Positions 24,903 through 34,556 of a stretch of DNA of 44,609 nt are shown in pieces (within the stretch, counting starts at the first letter, position 1; every line of letters begins with the position of its first letter). The stretch is from the NCBI GenBank assembly GCA_964622775.1, contig CAZUSO010000023.1:1-44609 (forward strand). The letters run 5' to 3'. Origin of the DNA: CAZUSO01 sp964622775 (lineage in GTDB: Bacteria; Bacteroidota; Bacteroidia; Chitinophagales; Chitinophagaceae). The notes under the pieces were generated by a model. It saw nothing but the letters and a program-made list of their open reading frames with translations. It made no database searches and was not told the DNA's origin. The translations under genes and the position numbers were made by a program.

Positions 24903-25913
24903 TATTGGATAAATGGATAAAGTATTATCGTAAAGTCAATAGTCAATAGGAAAGATGTGGTTAGGCAATGTAATCATTTTTAACAGTCGAAAAATGACTG
25001 ACTTAATAATGGTATATAATGCTCATATTCATCATACAGGAATAAAGAAGCTAAAATACACAGTAAACTCTGGAAATAAAAACGGTTCTTGTTTACCGGC
25101 TGCATTTGGAATAGCATCCCCTTTCATGTCGCCACCTCACAACCTGCCCTGGAGGGTTCTCCGCTCCATTAAAATCATTTCGCCACGCTATGTGATTTTA
25201 ATTTCGATCGTAATCTAAGACCTTGAGACTTCACGGTTTTTGTCGTCATGCTCCCCCGGTTAGTCATCATTGACTAAGAAAATTCCAAATTGCGCAGTAA
25301 TCCGATTAGAATTCCTGCATGGAGAAATCTTCGCAGGTTGGTTGCCAATTTTTTGGAACGGGGGAAATGACGATATAACAATCCCAATGACGGTCATCTT
25401 TTGGCCATGGTCCGCATTGTGAGATTACATCTCCTTCCTTTCTCCAATGACAACAGTGTATTGACATCTTTGCAAACGAATTGACATCATACATATTTCG
25501 GGATTAGCTCGTCCCAGTACAACATTTTGGGATACCTTCTCTCCTATTGGGTGTATCCCAAATGTTGCATGTGGTGTAAGTTTTTTTATCGTCCTTCCGA
25601 CTAAGAAAATCCCGGATTGCTGCGCAATCCGATCAGGATTTTTGCGTGGAGAAATCTCCATTCGGGAGGATGGACGAGCGCCCGGGAGATCCCCCGATTC
25701 CGCTGCGTTACACCCGGAATGACGATACCTTTTACATTCGGGAGATTGCTCAGGTGCGACATTCTGGGATGCGTCCCCCCTTTTTTTCAACAATATTCGC
25801 CCGTATATTTTTTCGTACCTTTGGCCGCTTTTTCATCAATATGCCTTTATGGCAGTAATGATATAATTCGCATGGTTTTTGATGAAAAAACAATAGTAAC
25901 TATATAAGCGCTT
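24903..25913. repeat. 1-kb patch of decayed intergenic repeats
   Basis: No gene is supported. Two diverged direct copies are clear: 25272-25332 and 25599-25659 both begin GACTAAGAAAAT, contain AATCCGAT and end GGAGAAATCT. Between them AACATTTTGGGATAC (25521-25535) faces its near-complement GTATCCCAAATGTT (25552-25565). A third AYRACATTCTGGGATGCG trace is at about 25757-25774. ATTAAAATCA/TGATTTTAAT (25168-25177, 25193-25202) is another inverted pair. Such modules look like remnants of short interspersed repeats. Confidence 0.6.
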
Positions 25914-26237
25914 ATGGTAGGCCGCCGGGTATCATACATTTCTTTTCTGGTGATAGTAGCCACTATCGCCACAGCGGCTGTAACCGTCAACGGCGAATGC
26001 CGGCAGGGTCATAATGTTTTAGAACAATTTCTGTCCGGCAACTGCGGTGAAGCAACACCGGCCAGACCGGATGCTCCCGATTCGGAACGCCGGGCATTAA
26101 AAATGATCAAAAAACATACTTATACCTTTTCTTTTGCACCTGAAGAATCTGCGCAACCGCTTCATGCTTTTTCCGCAAACCCCGGGGAGGACAACAGGGA
26201 TGAAATCCTGCGCCGGAACAGAATCCTTTTGGAATAG
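25914..26237 (+). CDS. Small putative exported protein upstream of secA
   Basis: A 107-residue frame starting MVGRRVSYISFLVIVATIAT, a possible signal peptide or single membrane anchor, then GECRQGHNVLEQFLSGNC. The rest is charged, without recognised domains. It lies 66 bp upstream of secA on the same strand. Coding status is moderately supported by composition and the N-terminal signal; no family is recognised. Confidence 0.45.
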   Translation: MVGRRVSYISFLVIVATIATAAVTVNGECRQGHNVLEQFLSGNCGEATPARPDAPDSERRALKMIKKHTYTFSFAPEESAQPLHAFSANPGEDNRDEILRRNRILLE

Positions 26238-26303
26238 CGATAGCAACCCTTTCGGGCTATTCGTAAACAATGCTGTTTTCTACATTTCAAACATTTATCA
26301 AAA

Positions 26304-29300
26304 ATGCTCAATCTCTTATCAAAAATATTCGGAGGAAATAAATCCGACAAAGACGTAAAAAAACTTTTACCCATTATAGATGGCGTAAGCAAGTTTTTTG
26401 AAAGCTATACCACGCTGTCCAATGACGAGCTGCGTGGAAAAACCGGTGAATTTCGTCGGCGCATAGCGGAATACCTGCAGGACATCAATAAAGAAATCGC
26501 GGACAAACGTGCAGAGGCCGACCAGCCTGGGATGGATATGCACACCCGTGAGGGTATTTATGATGAAGTGGATAAGCTCATCAAAAAACGGGATGAAAAG
26601 CTGGAAGAAATTCTGGAAGAAATCATGCCGGAAACCTTTGCTGTAGTGAAGGAAACCGCGCGCCGGTTTAAGGAAAACCCGGAGATGGTGTCCACCGCTA
26701 CAGCGTTGGATCGCGAACTGGCTACCGTTAAAAATTATGTGCGTATCGAGGAAGACAAAGCCATTTACAATAACAGCTGGGATGCTGCCGGCGTTCCGGT
26801 TACCTGGAATATGCTGCATTACGATGTGCAGTTGATCGGAGGTTCCGTTTTGCATCAGGGTAAGATTGCCGAAATGGCTACCGGTGAAGGTAAAACCCTG
26901 GTATCCACCCTGCCGGCTTATTTAAATGCCCTATCCGGCCAGGGCGTGCATATTGTAACCGTGAATGACTACCTGGCTCGTCGTGACCAGGAGTGGAACG
27001 GCCCGATATTTGAATGGTTAGGGCTCACCGTTGACTGTATTGACAAGCATCAGCCCAGCACTCCGGAACGTCGGAAAGCCTATTTAGCAGATATCACCTA
27101 CGGTACCAATAACGAATTCGGCTTCGATTATCTCCGGGATAACATGGTGCATCATCCGGAAGAAATGGTGCAGCGCAAGCACCACTATGCGATGGTGGAT
27201 GAGGTGGATAGCGTATTGATTGATGATGCGCGTACCCCCCTGATCATTTCCGGTCCGGTTCCTAAAGGAGATGAACAACAGTTTCACATCCTGAAACCCC
27301 GTATTGAAAAACTACTGGAGGCTCAGCGCCGCGTGGTAAACCACAGCCTGACCGAGGCTAAAAAGCTGATTGCTTCCGGAAAAACAGACAAAGACAACGG
27401 CGGCCTGATGCTGTACCGCGCCTACCGCGGACTACCGAAAACTTCGGCATTAATTAAATATCTGAGTGAAGATGGTAATAAGCAAATCCTTCAAAAGGCT
27501 GAAAATTACTATATCGGCGAACAGCAACGCAATATGCCTAAGGTGGACGAAGAGCTGTTTTTTTATATAGAAGAAAAGCAGAACAGCGTTGACCTTACGG
27601 AGAAAGGCCTCAACCTGATTACCGGCGCGGGAGAAGACCCTAATTTCTTTATCCTGCCGGACATGAGCACCGGTCTGGCAGATATTGACCGGCTTGATAT
27701 TCCCCAGGAAGAAAAGCAACAGAAAAAAGATGCGCTGATCCAGGAATATGCCATCAAAGCGGAAAGAATCCATTCCCTGCAGCAGTTGCTGAAAGCCTAT
27801 ACCTTGTTTGAAAAGGACGTGGAATATGTGGTGATTGACGAGAAAGTAAAGATTGTAGATGAACAGACCGGCCGCATTATGGAAGGCCGCCGTTACAGCG
27901 ACGGGCTGCACCAGGCTATTGAAGCAAAGGAAAATGTAAAGGTGGAAGCGGCTACGCAAACTTTTGCCACCATCACCCTCCAGAATTATTTCCGGATGTA
28001 CCACAAACTGAGTGGCATGACTGGTACGGCAGAAACGGAAGCCGGTGAGTTTTGGGAAATCTACAAGCTGGATGTAGTCACCATTCCAACCAATGTGCCT
28101 GTCGCCCGTAATGACCAGCAGGATCTCGTCTATAAAACCAAACGGGAAAAATACAAGGCGGCTATTGATGAAATTGAAGCCCTTCGCGCTATAGGCCGGC
28201 CGGTGCTGGTAGGTACTACTTCCGTAGAAGTGTCGGAATTATTGGGCCGGATGTTGCAGCAAAAGAAGATTCCGCATAAGGTTTTGAACGCAAAGCAACA
28301 TGCCAGCGAAGCTCAGATTGTAGCGGAAGCGGGTTTAGCCGGCGCCATTACCATCGCCACCAATATGGCGGGACGGGGTACGGATATCAAACTGGGCGAA
28401 GGCGTAAAAGAAGCGGGCGGTTTGGCCATCATCGGTACGGAGCGGCACGAAAGTCGTCGTGTGGACCGGCAGTTGCGCGGTCGTGCCGGTCGGCAGGGCG
28501 ATCCGGGAAGTTCGCAGTTTTTTGTTTCATTGGAAGATGACCTCATGCGCCTCTTCGGCTCAGACCGGATTGCATCCATGATGGATAAGATGGGCCACAA
28601 AGAAGGAGAAGTGCTGCAACACAGCATGATCACCAAATCCATTGAAAGAGCACAGAAAAAAGTAGAAGAAAATAACTTCGGTATCCGTAAGCGCCTGCTG
28701 GAATATGACGACGTCATGAATGCACAGCGGGATGTAATTTATAAGCGCCGCCGCCACGCCTTGTTTGGTGACCGGCTCAGCATTGATCTGGATAACGCCT
28801 TATATGATGTGTGCGATGACCTGGCCGCCCAGCATGAGGGCAACGCCGATCTGGAAACCTTCAAATTAGAGGTGATGAAGCATTTGGCTATCGAACCTGA
28901 GGTTACTGCTGCGGAATTGAAAGATGCCAATATCCTGAGGGAAAAACTGTATCATCAGGCACAGGAATTTTATCAGAGAAAGATGGACAGCCTGCGCAAC
29001 AATGTGCTGCCGCAATTTCAGCAAATTAAGCAGCAGCAGGGCGACCGGGTAGAGAATGTCGTTATTCCGTTTACCGACGGACTGAAAGGCATACAGATTT
29101 ATGTCAATATGAATGAATCGCTGGAACGGGAATGCCGCCCTGTGGTAGAAACGCTTGAACGCAATATCACGCTGGCGCTTATTGATGACCAATGGAAAGA
29201 CCACCTGCGCGCGATGGACGACCTGCGTCATTCGGTGCAAATGGCCTCTTACGAGCAGAAAGACCCGCTGTTGATTTATAAGTTTGAAGCATTTGAACTG

Positions 29301-29630
29301 TTCAAAAAGATGCTGCTGGAAATCAATCAACACATTACCTCATTCTTATTCCGCTCCGGAATTCCCGTGCAGGAAGCGCCACCCCAGGCTGCCCGGATGC
29401 CTCAGCAACGAACGGACACAAGCAGCTACCGTGAGAACAAAGCGGAGATAGATGCTGCGGGACAGGATTATGCTGCTGATGAAAACGATTATTATCAGGA
29501 ACCGGTTTCCGCCGGCGGCAGCGCTGCTGTTAAACGTCAGCCGGCCGTAAATATAGAACCTAAGATAGGCCGCAACGAACCCTGTCCGTGTGGCAGTGGT
29601 AAAAAGTATAAAAACTGCCATGGGAAATAA
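26304..29630 (+). CDS. secA: Preprotein translocase ATPase SecA
   Basis: A 1108-residue motor that drives unfolded preproteins through SecYEG in the inner membrane. Walker A is MATGEGKTLVSTLPAYL at about residues 190-205; Walker B is AMVDEVDSVLIDDARTPLI at about 295-312. The preprotein cross-linking domain, the second motor half (GTTSVEVSELLGRML, TNMAGRGTDIKLG, LRGRAGRQGDPGSSQFF) and the helical scaffold follow. The C-terminus is a SEC-C zinc motif (EPCPCGSGKKYKNCHG). It is longer than E. coli SecA (901) owing to insertions in the first motor half, normal for this phylum. A strong terminator follows. Confidence 0.97.
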   Translation: MLNLLSKIFGGNKSDKDVKKLLPIIDGVSKFFESYTTLSNDELRGKTGEFRRRIAEYLQDINKEIADKRAEADQPGMDMHTREGIYDEVDKLIKKRDEKLEEILEEIMPETFAVVKETARRFKENPEMVSTATALDRELATVKNYVRIEEDKAIYNNSWDAAGVPVTWNMLHYDVQLIGGSVLHQGKIAEMATGEGKTLVSTLPAYLNALSGQGVHIVTVNDYLARRDQEWNGPIFEWLGLTVDCIDKHQPSTPERRKAYLADITYGTNNEFGFDYLRDNMVHHPEEMVQRKHHYAMVDEVDSVLIDDARTPLIISGPVPKGDEQQFHILKPRIEKLLEAQRRVVNHSLTEAKKLIASGKTDKDNGGLMLYRAYRGLPKTSALIKYLSEDGNKQILQKAENYYIGEQQRNMPKVDEELFFYIEEKQNSVDLTEKGLNLITGAGEDPNFFILPDMSTGLADIDRLDIPQEEKQQKKDALIQEYAIKAERIHSLQQLLKAYTLFEKDVEYVVIDEKVKIVDEQTGRIMEGRRYSDGLHQAIEAKENVKVEAATQTFATITLQNYFRMYHKLSGMTGTAETEAGEFWEIYKLDVVTIPTNVPVARNDQQDLVYKTKREKYKAAIDEIEALRAIGRPVLVGTTSVEVSELLGRMLQQKKIPHKVLNAKQHASEAQIVAEAGLAGAITIATNMAGRGTDIKLGEGVKEAGGLAIIGTERHESRRVDRQLRGRAGRQGDPGSSQFFVSLEDDLMRLFGSDRIASMMDKMGHKEGEVLQHSMITKSIERAQKKVEENNFGIRKRLLEYDDVMNAQRDVIYKRRRHALFGDRLSIDLDNALYDVCDDLAAQHEGNADLETFKLEVMKHLAIEPEVTAAELKDANILREKLYHQAQEFYQRKMDSLRNNVLPQFQQIKQQQGDRVENVVIPFTDGLKGIQIYVNMNESLERECRPVVETLERNITLALIDDQWKDHLRAMDDLRHSVQMASYEQKDPLLIYKFEAFELFKKMLLEINQHITSFLFRSGIPVQEAPPQAARMPQQRTDTSSYRENKAEIDAAGQDYAADENDYYQEPVSAGGSAAVKRQPAVNIEPKIGRNEPCPCGSGKKYKNCHGK

Positions 29631-29648
29631 TCCGTACTGATTTTTATG

Positions 29649-29680
29649 CCGCCTCCTTTATTTGCAGGAGGCGGTTTTTT
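29649..29680 (+). terminator. Rho-independent terminator of secA
   Basis: CCGCCTCC at 29649-29656 pairs with GGAGGCGG at 29667-29674, followed by six T. It lies 19 bp after the secA stop. Confidence 0.88.
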
Positions 29681-29843
29681 ATGGAGGATATTGCTCTACT
29701 GATGAAGATTAATGGAATATTGGAGGGAATTGAAGGAGATTGAAATGCGCATTTCAGAAAACTGAGAAGCGGGGTATGTAATCCATTTTGAGGAAATATT
29801 TTTGTGGGTGAATACGTTTTTAATTAGCAATTCCAAAAAATCT

Positions 29844-30623
29844 TCAGCTGCAATTGGTTTCCTCATTAATATCTTTCCCGGCCAAATCAAAAAATTCTAT
29901 CAGCCCCTGTAGTTCCTGTAGGGTATTTTTAAATTCAGCGGAAAGGTATTTGTTTCCGGAGCCATGAATATATTCCAGTATAAGATTCCTGATGTGCAGA
30001 CTGACCATCTCAGGCTCATGCTCTTTTAAGAATTTTGCCATATTATTTTCCAGCCTGTTGCTTAATCTCTGTTTTGATATCGCCGGCTTTTCCTGTATGG
30101 GAACCGTATTTTCAGGTAAGGGAGACAATCTTACCTGTGTATAATTATCGTAATCCGGATTATCCGTAAAAAATTGTTTTACCTGGTGCTGGTATTGTTT
30201 GATGCTGTCAACCGGATCGGGCAGCTTTTTAGCCGCATTTTCCCATTCATACAAAACAATAGCCCGGTACTGCACCCAGCAAAAGAATAACGAATAAGCT
30301 TGTAATTGTCGCAGGTAGAAATCCAGCGTATGCGTGATAAGGTGAATCCGGCCGAATACCGTATCCAGATTTTCCAGCTCCATCGCGGCATGTTCCGGGA
30401 TAAGTGTTTTGTCGGGCATGATGACCAGCAGGTCACAGGAAAATCTTCCCTGATGTTTGTCCTTATAATCTGTGAAGCAGTTTCTGGCTGACTGACCGGA
30501 ATAATCGCTGCCGATATAATAGATGATCAGCGGATTGTACAGCTCCACAATCTGGTTCTTCAGCCGGAATATTGCCTGTTGTTCCCTTCCGGGAAAATGG
30601 CTGATGGAATGTCGTGTTTTCAT
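29844..30623 (-). CDS. Degenerate nucleotidyltransferase (MNT)-like protein
   Basis: A 259-residue protein not assigned to a named family with certainty. The first 130 residues parallel the MNT nucleotidyltransferase part of MNT-HEPN proteins of Bacteroidota: the start ISHFPGREQQAIFRLKNQIV, then LIIYYIGSDYSGQ where GSxAxG is expected, SCDLLVIMPD where SDxDLLV is expected, and IHLITHTLDFYLRQLQ. One of the two metal-binding aspartates is missing. The C-terminal half (IKQYQHQVKQFF and LHIRNLILEYIHGSGNKYL) is helical, with no clear HEPN RxxxxH motif. It starts at 30623; a longer frame to 30689 is less likely. It is divergent from an XRE regulator 214 bp away. Confidence 0.55.
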   Translation of the reverse strand: MKTRHSISHFPGREQQAIFRLKNQIVELYNPLIIYYIGSDYSGQSARNCFTDYKDKHQGRFSCDLLVIMPDKTLIPEHAAMELENLDTVFGRIHLITHTLDFYLRQLQAYSLFFCWVQYRAIVLYEWENAAKKLPDPVDSIKQYQHQVKQFFTDNPDYDNYTQVRLSPLPENTVPIQEKPAISKQRLSNRLENNMAKFLKEHEPEMVSLHIRNLILEYIHGSGNKYLSAEFKNTLQELQGLIEFFDLAGKDINEETNCS

Positions 30624-30805
30624 AATGAAAGGTATTAATAATAAATGAAAAAGGCTCCTGAGCCGGTTTATTCTTGTTTTATACTGCAAAGCAACATCAG
30701 CCTCAGAGGATATCCAAGTTTCTATTGGGATATTATAGACGTTTTACAGGATAATTTACCGGATAAAATATCTGCATTTAAACTTCCTATTTTCTTTAAA
30801 AGCAT

Positions 30806-30813
30806 TAAATTTG
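30806..30813 (+). promoter_or_regulatory. -7 box of the XRE regulator
   Basis: TAAATTTG fits TAnnTTTG, 24 bp upstream of ATG 30838. It supports that start over the upstream GTG/TTG-type start. Confidence 0.5.
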
Positions 30814-30837
30814 AGCCTGATAAATATACAAAGCGAT

Positions 30838-31257
30838 ATGGAAAACAAGAAACACGAAGGACGGAATGTAAAACGTTTTCGTGAAATGCTGGGCATCAAG
30901 CAGGAAGCGCTGGCTTATGAACTGGGCGATGACTGGAACCAAAAGAAGATATCCCTCTTAGAGCAAAAAGAAGTGCTGGAGCCGGAAGTGCTTTACAAGG
31001 TTTCTCAGGCTCTAAAAGTACCTGAGATTGCTATTAGAAATTTTGATGAGGAAAAAGCCATCACCATTATTGCCAATACCGTAAATAATAATGACAATGC
31101 CAACGGAAACGCTTCATTCAGCTACTACCCCACTGTCAATCCGATTGAAAAATTAGTTCAGCTCCATGAAGAAAAAATTGCGCTGTATGAACGTATGCTG
31201 AAAGAAAAAGATGAAATGATGAAGAAAATGGAAAGACTGATTGAGAAGAAAGAGTAA
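30838..31257 (+). CDS. XRE-family helix-turn-helix regulator with coiled coil
   Basis: A 139-residue DNA-binding protein. The HTH covers residues about 7-62 (VKRFREMLGIKQEALAYELG, WNQKKISLLEQKE, LYKVSQALKVPEIAIRNF). A polar linker with NNNDNANGN follows. Then comes a C-terminal coiled coil (KLVQLHEEKIALYERMLKEK to MKKMERLIEKKE) for oligomerisation. Proteins of this layout are common as regulators in Bacteroidota and often sit next to accessory genes. It is transcribed away from the MNT-like gene and may control that gene, which is an inference from position only. Confidence 0.87.
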   Translation: MENKKHEGRNVKRFREMLGIKQEALAYELGDDWNQKKISLLEQKEVLEPEVLYKVSQALKVPEIAIRNFDEEKAITIIANTVNNNDNANGNASFSYYPTVNPIEKLVQLHEEKIALYERMLKEKDEMMKKMERLIEKKE

Positions 31258-31747
31258 ATTCAAGGTGCAGAATGTGAGATATAAAATACTTCCATCTGAT
31301 TTTTCAAAAATATGAAGTGGATTTTTGACTGGCAATAAATGCTATAGAAATCATCTACCTTACTTTGCCTAAACAGCACCGATATTTTGCTAACAATAAT
31401 TATTACAATTATATAATAATCAATTATTTAATACCTTTACTCTCTGTTGCTATTCTACAATCTTATTATATTTATTTCTTATACATTTGTTATAAAACCG
31501 TATTGAAATTTTACTAAAAATAACAATTACAGTCATCTGGTAATCAGGTATCAATCATTAATATTCATTCCAAATCAACTTTGTATCAGAGTAACCAGTC
31601 CCGTCTGGGACGATAAGCGATATAAGTATCATTATAAACTGAGTGAATTTAATCGGTAATTTAATAGCGGAAACGATTATTAAATACTATAAACCAGTAG
31701 ATTAAAATAATCTATAAATGCCGTTTTGCACATGGTGCCTGCTGTGT
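31258..31747. other. AT-rich gene-free stretch
   Basis: About 490 bp, AT-rich, with a short stem GTCCC/GGGAC near 31600-31614. No gene, RNA or promoter box is recognised. Confidence 0.45.
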
Positions 31748-32455
31748 TTATACAAAAAATTTCATCTTCCATACTCCGGTAATGGCTTCCCGAATGATAC
31801 CTTTTGTCATTTTGGAAACGCCGGCTTTCCGGTCTATAAAGGTGATGGGAACTTCCTTAATCCTAAACTTCATTTTCCACGCACGATATTTCATTTCAAT
31901 CTGAAAAGCATAACCGATGAATCGGATATGGTCCAGATCAATAGTTTGCAACACCTTTCGTTTATAGCAAATAAAACCAGCCGTACAATCCATGACAGGC
32001 ATCCGGGTAATCATCCGGGTATAAAGCGAGGCGCCATATGAAATAAAAATCCGGCTGAAAGGCCAGTTCTCTATCTTCCCTGATTTCACATAACGAGAGC
32101 CGATAGCCAGGTCAGCGCCATCCTGGTCACAAGCCCGGAACAAACGTTCCAGGTCGGCAGGATTATGCGAAAAGTCGGCATCCATCTCAAAAACATACTG
32201 ATAATCTTTTTGCAGCGCCCATTTAAATCCGTGAATATAGGCGGTACCCAATCCCAGCTTACCACTGCGCTCACTTAAAAACAACCGGCCGGGAAATTCA
32301 TTTTGCAAAGATTTCACAATGGCTGCTGTACCATCCGGAGAGCCATCATCCACAATCAGAATATGATATGATCCCTCCTGTACCATTACGGTACGAATGA
32401 TATTTTCAACATTTTCCTTCTCGTTGTAAGTGGGTATGATAACTAATTTGTCCAA
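31748..32455 (-). CDS. Polyprenol-phosphate mannosyltransferase-like GT2 enzyme
   Basis: A 235-residue family 2 glycosyltransferase of the dolichol/polyprenol monophosphate mannose synthase type. It moves a sugar from a nucleotide donor to a polyprenyl phosphate at the inner membrane face. Motifs: VIIPTYNEKENVENII (residues 5-20), IVDDGSPDGTAAIV, the donor-binding DADFSHNPADL and AIGSRYVKSGKIENWP. The ending VPITFIDRKAGVSKMTKG is typical of the family. There is no C-terminal membrane domain, as in the short bacterial and human DPM1 forms. It is 52 bp downstream of the exonuclease gene on the same strand, possibly one transcript. Confidence 0.92.
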   Translation of the reverse strand: MDKLVIIPTYNEKENVENIIRTVMVQEGSYHILIVDDGSPDGTAAIVKSLQNEFPGRLFLSERSGKLGLGTAYIHGFKWALQKDYQYVFEMDADFSHNPADLERLFRACDQDGADLAIGSRYVKSGKIENWPFSRIFISYGASLYTRMITRMPVMDCTAGFICYKRKVLQTIDLDHIRFIGYAFQIEMKYRAWKMKFRIKEVPITFIDRKAGVSKMTKGIIREAITGVWKMKFFV

Positions 32456-32507
32456 TGATGTTTATCTTTCTGTTTGCAAAAAAATCATATAAAACCCGGA
32501 TTAAGGG

Positions 32508-33281
32508 CTATTTTTTTCGGAGCAACACATTATTTAAAATATCGGAAATCACCTGCTTGGTATTCCGGGAAAAATCAGCCTGCATCATCCAGTCATAGTA
32601 TTGCGGCTCCCGGCGAAACACGTCCTCCACCTTTTGCCCTTTATACTTGCCAAAATTAAATACCGGCACGCCGTCTTTCAAAATGATACGCCGGGCATAA
32701 TCCACAAAATCATCACCTCCTGAAAATTCATGCAATGATTTTACATCACTTCCAAGATCGGCATAACGATCCAGTTGCGATTCCAGTACATCTATTGTAG
32801 CCAGCACATCAGCTTCGGCATTATGGGCATTCGTCAGTTCTTTATCACAGTAAAAAGTATATGCCGCGCTAAGCGTGCGCGCTTCCTTCTTATAAAAGAT
32901 CTGTTGAACATCAACCAATTTCCGATCCCTGAAATCAACCGGCACACCGGCACGCAAAAACTCTTCCACTAAGGCCGGCAAATCGAATTTATTGGAATTA
33001 TAGCCACCTAAATCACAGTTTGTCAGAAAATTTTTAAGGTCATGCGCCACTTGTTTGAAGGTAGGCGCATCCTTAACGTCTTCGTCCTTTATACCGTGAA
33101 TCTCGGTGGAATCGGCCGGAATCGGCATTTCCGGATTAATCCGTTTTATCCATTTTTCGCGGGAACCATCGGGCTGAATCCTGATGACCGCTATCTCTAC
33201 TATTCTGTCTTTAGCCGGATCTACGCCAGTAGTTTCCAGGTCAAAAAATGCGATGGGTCTATGCAACTGTAATTGTGCCAT
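32508..33281 (-). CDS. DEDDh 3'-5' exonuclease (DnaQ/RNase T fold)
   Basis: A 257-residue nuclease. The exonuclease motifs are IAFFDLETTGVDPAKDRIVEI (D and E of the first motif), GGYNSNKFDLPALVEEFL (second D), and HNAEADVLATIDVLESQL, the HxxxxD third motif, which makes it DEDDh. The C-terminal 60 residues hold a YARRIILKDGVPVFNFGKY segment, and KYKGQKVEDVFRREPQYYDW, which resembles small exonuclease-associated domains in Bacteroidota. I use the ATG at 33281 (MAQLQLHRPIAFF); the upstream 21 codons of the open frame are unlike the family. The gene is divergent from the zinc peptidase. Confidence 0.9.
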   Translation of the reverse strand: MAQLQLHRPIAFFDLETTGVDPAKDRIVEIAVIRIQPDGSREKWIKRINPEMPIPADSTEIHGIKDEDVKDAPTFKQVAHDLKNFLTNCDLGGYNSNKFDLPALVEEFLRAGVPVDFRDRKLVDVQQIFYKKEARTLSAAYTFYCDKELTNAHNAEADVLATIDVLESQLDRYADLGSDVKSLHEFSGGDDFVDYARRIILKDGVPVFNFGKYKGQKVEDVFRREPQYYDWMMQADFSRNTKQVISDILNNVLLRKK

Positions 33282-33366
33282 GTTTTTTAAAAATTGCGTA
33301 AAAATAGTTGAATATAGACGGAGTAACAAGTTTTCCCGTTTCAATTCTGTCCTGAAATATTTCTTT

Positions 33367-33374
33367 TACTTTTG
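33367..33374 (+). promoter_or_regulatory. -7 box of the zinc peptidase gene
   Basis: TACTTTTG fits TAnnTTTG, 43 bp upstream of ATG 33418. It lies inside the longer open frame and so supports the start at 33418. Confidence 0.5.
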
Positions 33375-33417
33375 CGCAGGATATTATCTTTTATTTTTTT
33401 CAACAAAACCATTATTT

Positions 33418-34272
33418 ATGCGCTGGTCGGGGGAAAGAAGCAGTTCCAATATTGAAGATCGCCGCGGCATGTCAGGAGGCGGCAAATTTGCCATCGGCGG
33501 AGGATTTATCGGTATTATCGTTTTATTGATCAGCCTGTTTACCGGTCGCGATCTTACCGGACTGATGGATGTCATTCCTATGGAAATGAACGAACAAGCC
33601 ACCACAGCCGCGGAGCGCGGCCCGCGCGCGGACGATGAAACGGCGCAGTTTGTCGGTGTGGTTTTGGCCAGTACCGAAGACGTTTGGTCTAAGATTTTCC
33701 GCGAAGAATTGGATGCGCAATACCAGATGCCTCGTTTGGTAATGTTCGACCACGCTACCCAAAGTGGCTGTGGCGGCGCATCTTCTGCGATGGGCCCGTT
33801 TTATTGTCCTTTAGATCGTAAAGTGTATATCGACCTCTCGTTTTGTGATGAATTACGCGATCGCTTTCAGGCGCCCGGCAATTTTGCTGTCGCCTATGTA
33901 GTTGCCCATGAAGTGGGTCACCACGTGCAAAATTTGCTGGGCATCTCCGATCAGGTACAAGGAATGCGCGGCAGGCTGAGTGAGGCAGACTATAACAAGC
34001 TGTCCGTAAAAATGGAATTGCAGGCCGATTTTCTGGCGGGTGTTTGGGCTTATAACGCTAACCAGATGCGCAATATCCTGGAGCCCGGCGATCTGGAATC
34101 CGCTCTTCGCGCTGCCAATGCCATCGGGGATGATAAGTTGCAAAAGGAAGCTCAGGGCTATGTAGTGCCCGATGCATTTACGCATGGCACTTCAGCACAG
34201 CGCATGTACTGGTTCAAACGTGGATTTGAAACAGGCGATCTGCGTCTCGGTAATTTTGGCGACATTGAATAA
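33418..34272 (+). CDS. Neutral zinc metallopeptidase (YpfJ type)
   Basis: A 284-residue membrane-anchored putative metallopeptidase. It begins MRWSGERSSSNIEDRRG, with the membrane segment FAIGGGFIGIIVLLISLFTG at about residues 23-42. FGYCPLDRKVYIDL-type residues (here PFYCPLDRKVYIDLSF) and VAYVVAHEVGHHVQNLLG, carrying HExGH, are the family signature. ELQADFLAGVWAY supplies the third zinc ligand. The C-terminal FTHGTSAQRMYWFKRGFETGD is also conserved. The frame extends upstream to 33184 but overlaps the divergent exonuclease, so I take ATG 33418. Substrates unknown. Confidence 0.93.
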   Translation: MRWSGERSSSNIEDRRGMSGGGKFAIGGGFIGIIVLLISLFTGRDLTGLMDVIPMEMNEQATTAAERGPRADDETAQFVGVVLASTEDVWSKIFREELDAQYQMPRLVMFDHATQSGCGGASSAMGPFYCPLDRKVYIDLSFCDELRDRFQAPGNFAVAYVVAHEVGHHVQNLLGISDQVQGMRGRLSEADYNKLSVKMELQADFLAGVWAYNANQMRNILEPGDLESALRAANAIGDDKLQKEAQGYVVPDAFTHGTSAQRMYWFKRGFETGDLRLGNFGDIE

Positions 34273-34556
34273 TTCCACATATTTCTATCCTTTAAAATTA
34301 TTAACGCCCTGCCACCGTGGCATAATAAGTACTAAATTTAAATTGACAATAATTTTTAACCGCAACTTGCCCCAAATACCCGGGACAAGCCCCGAAGTAT
34401 GGAACTATTGTACATTAAAGTGTGCTATGTCTGTTTTTGAAATTCCATTAAATTGTTTATCATCACTTTCCCTGTTTTACATTTTGACTTTTAACTTAAC
34501 ACAAATCGTTATTAAACAGGGCGATTATTTTTAAAACCATACTTAATTTATTTCAC

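Noticed and set aside
27450..28004. 184-codon frame antisense to secA
   Set aside because: secA is complete in the other strand; the antisense peptide is a shadow of its codon bias.
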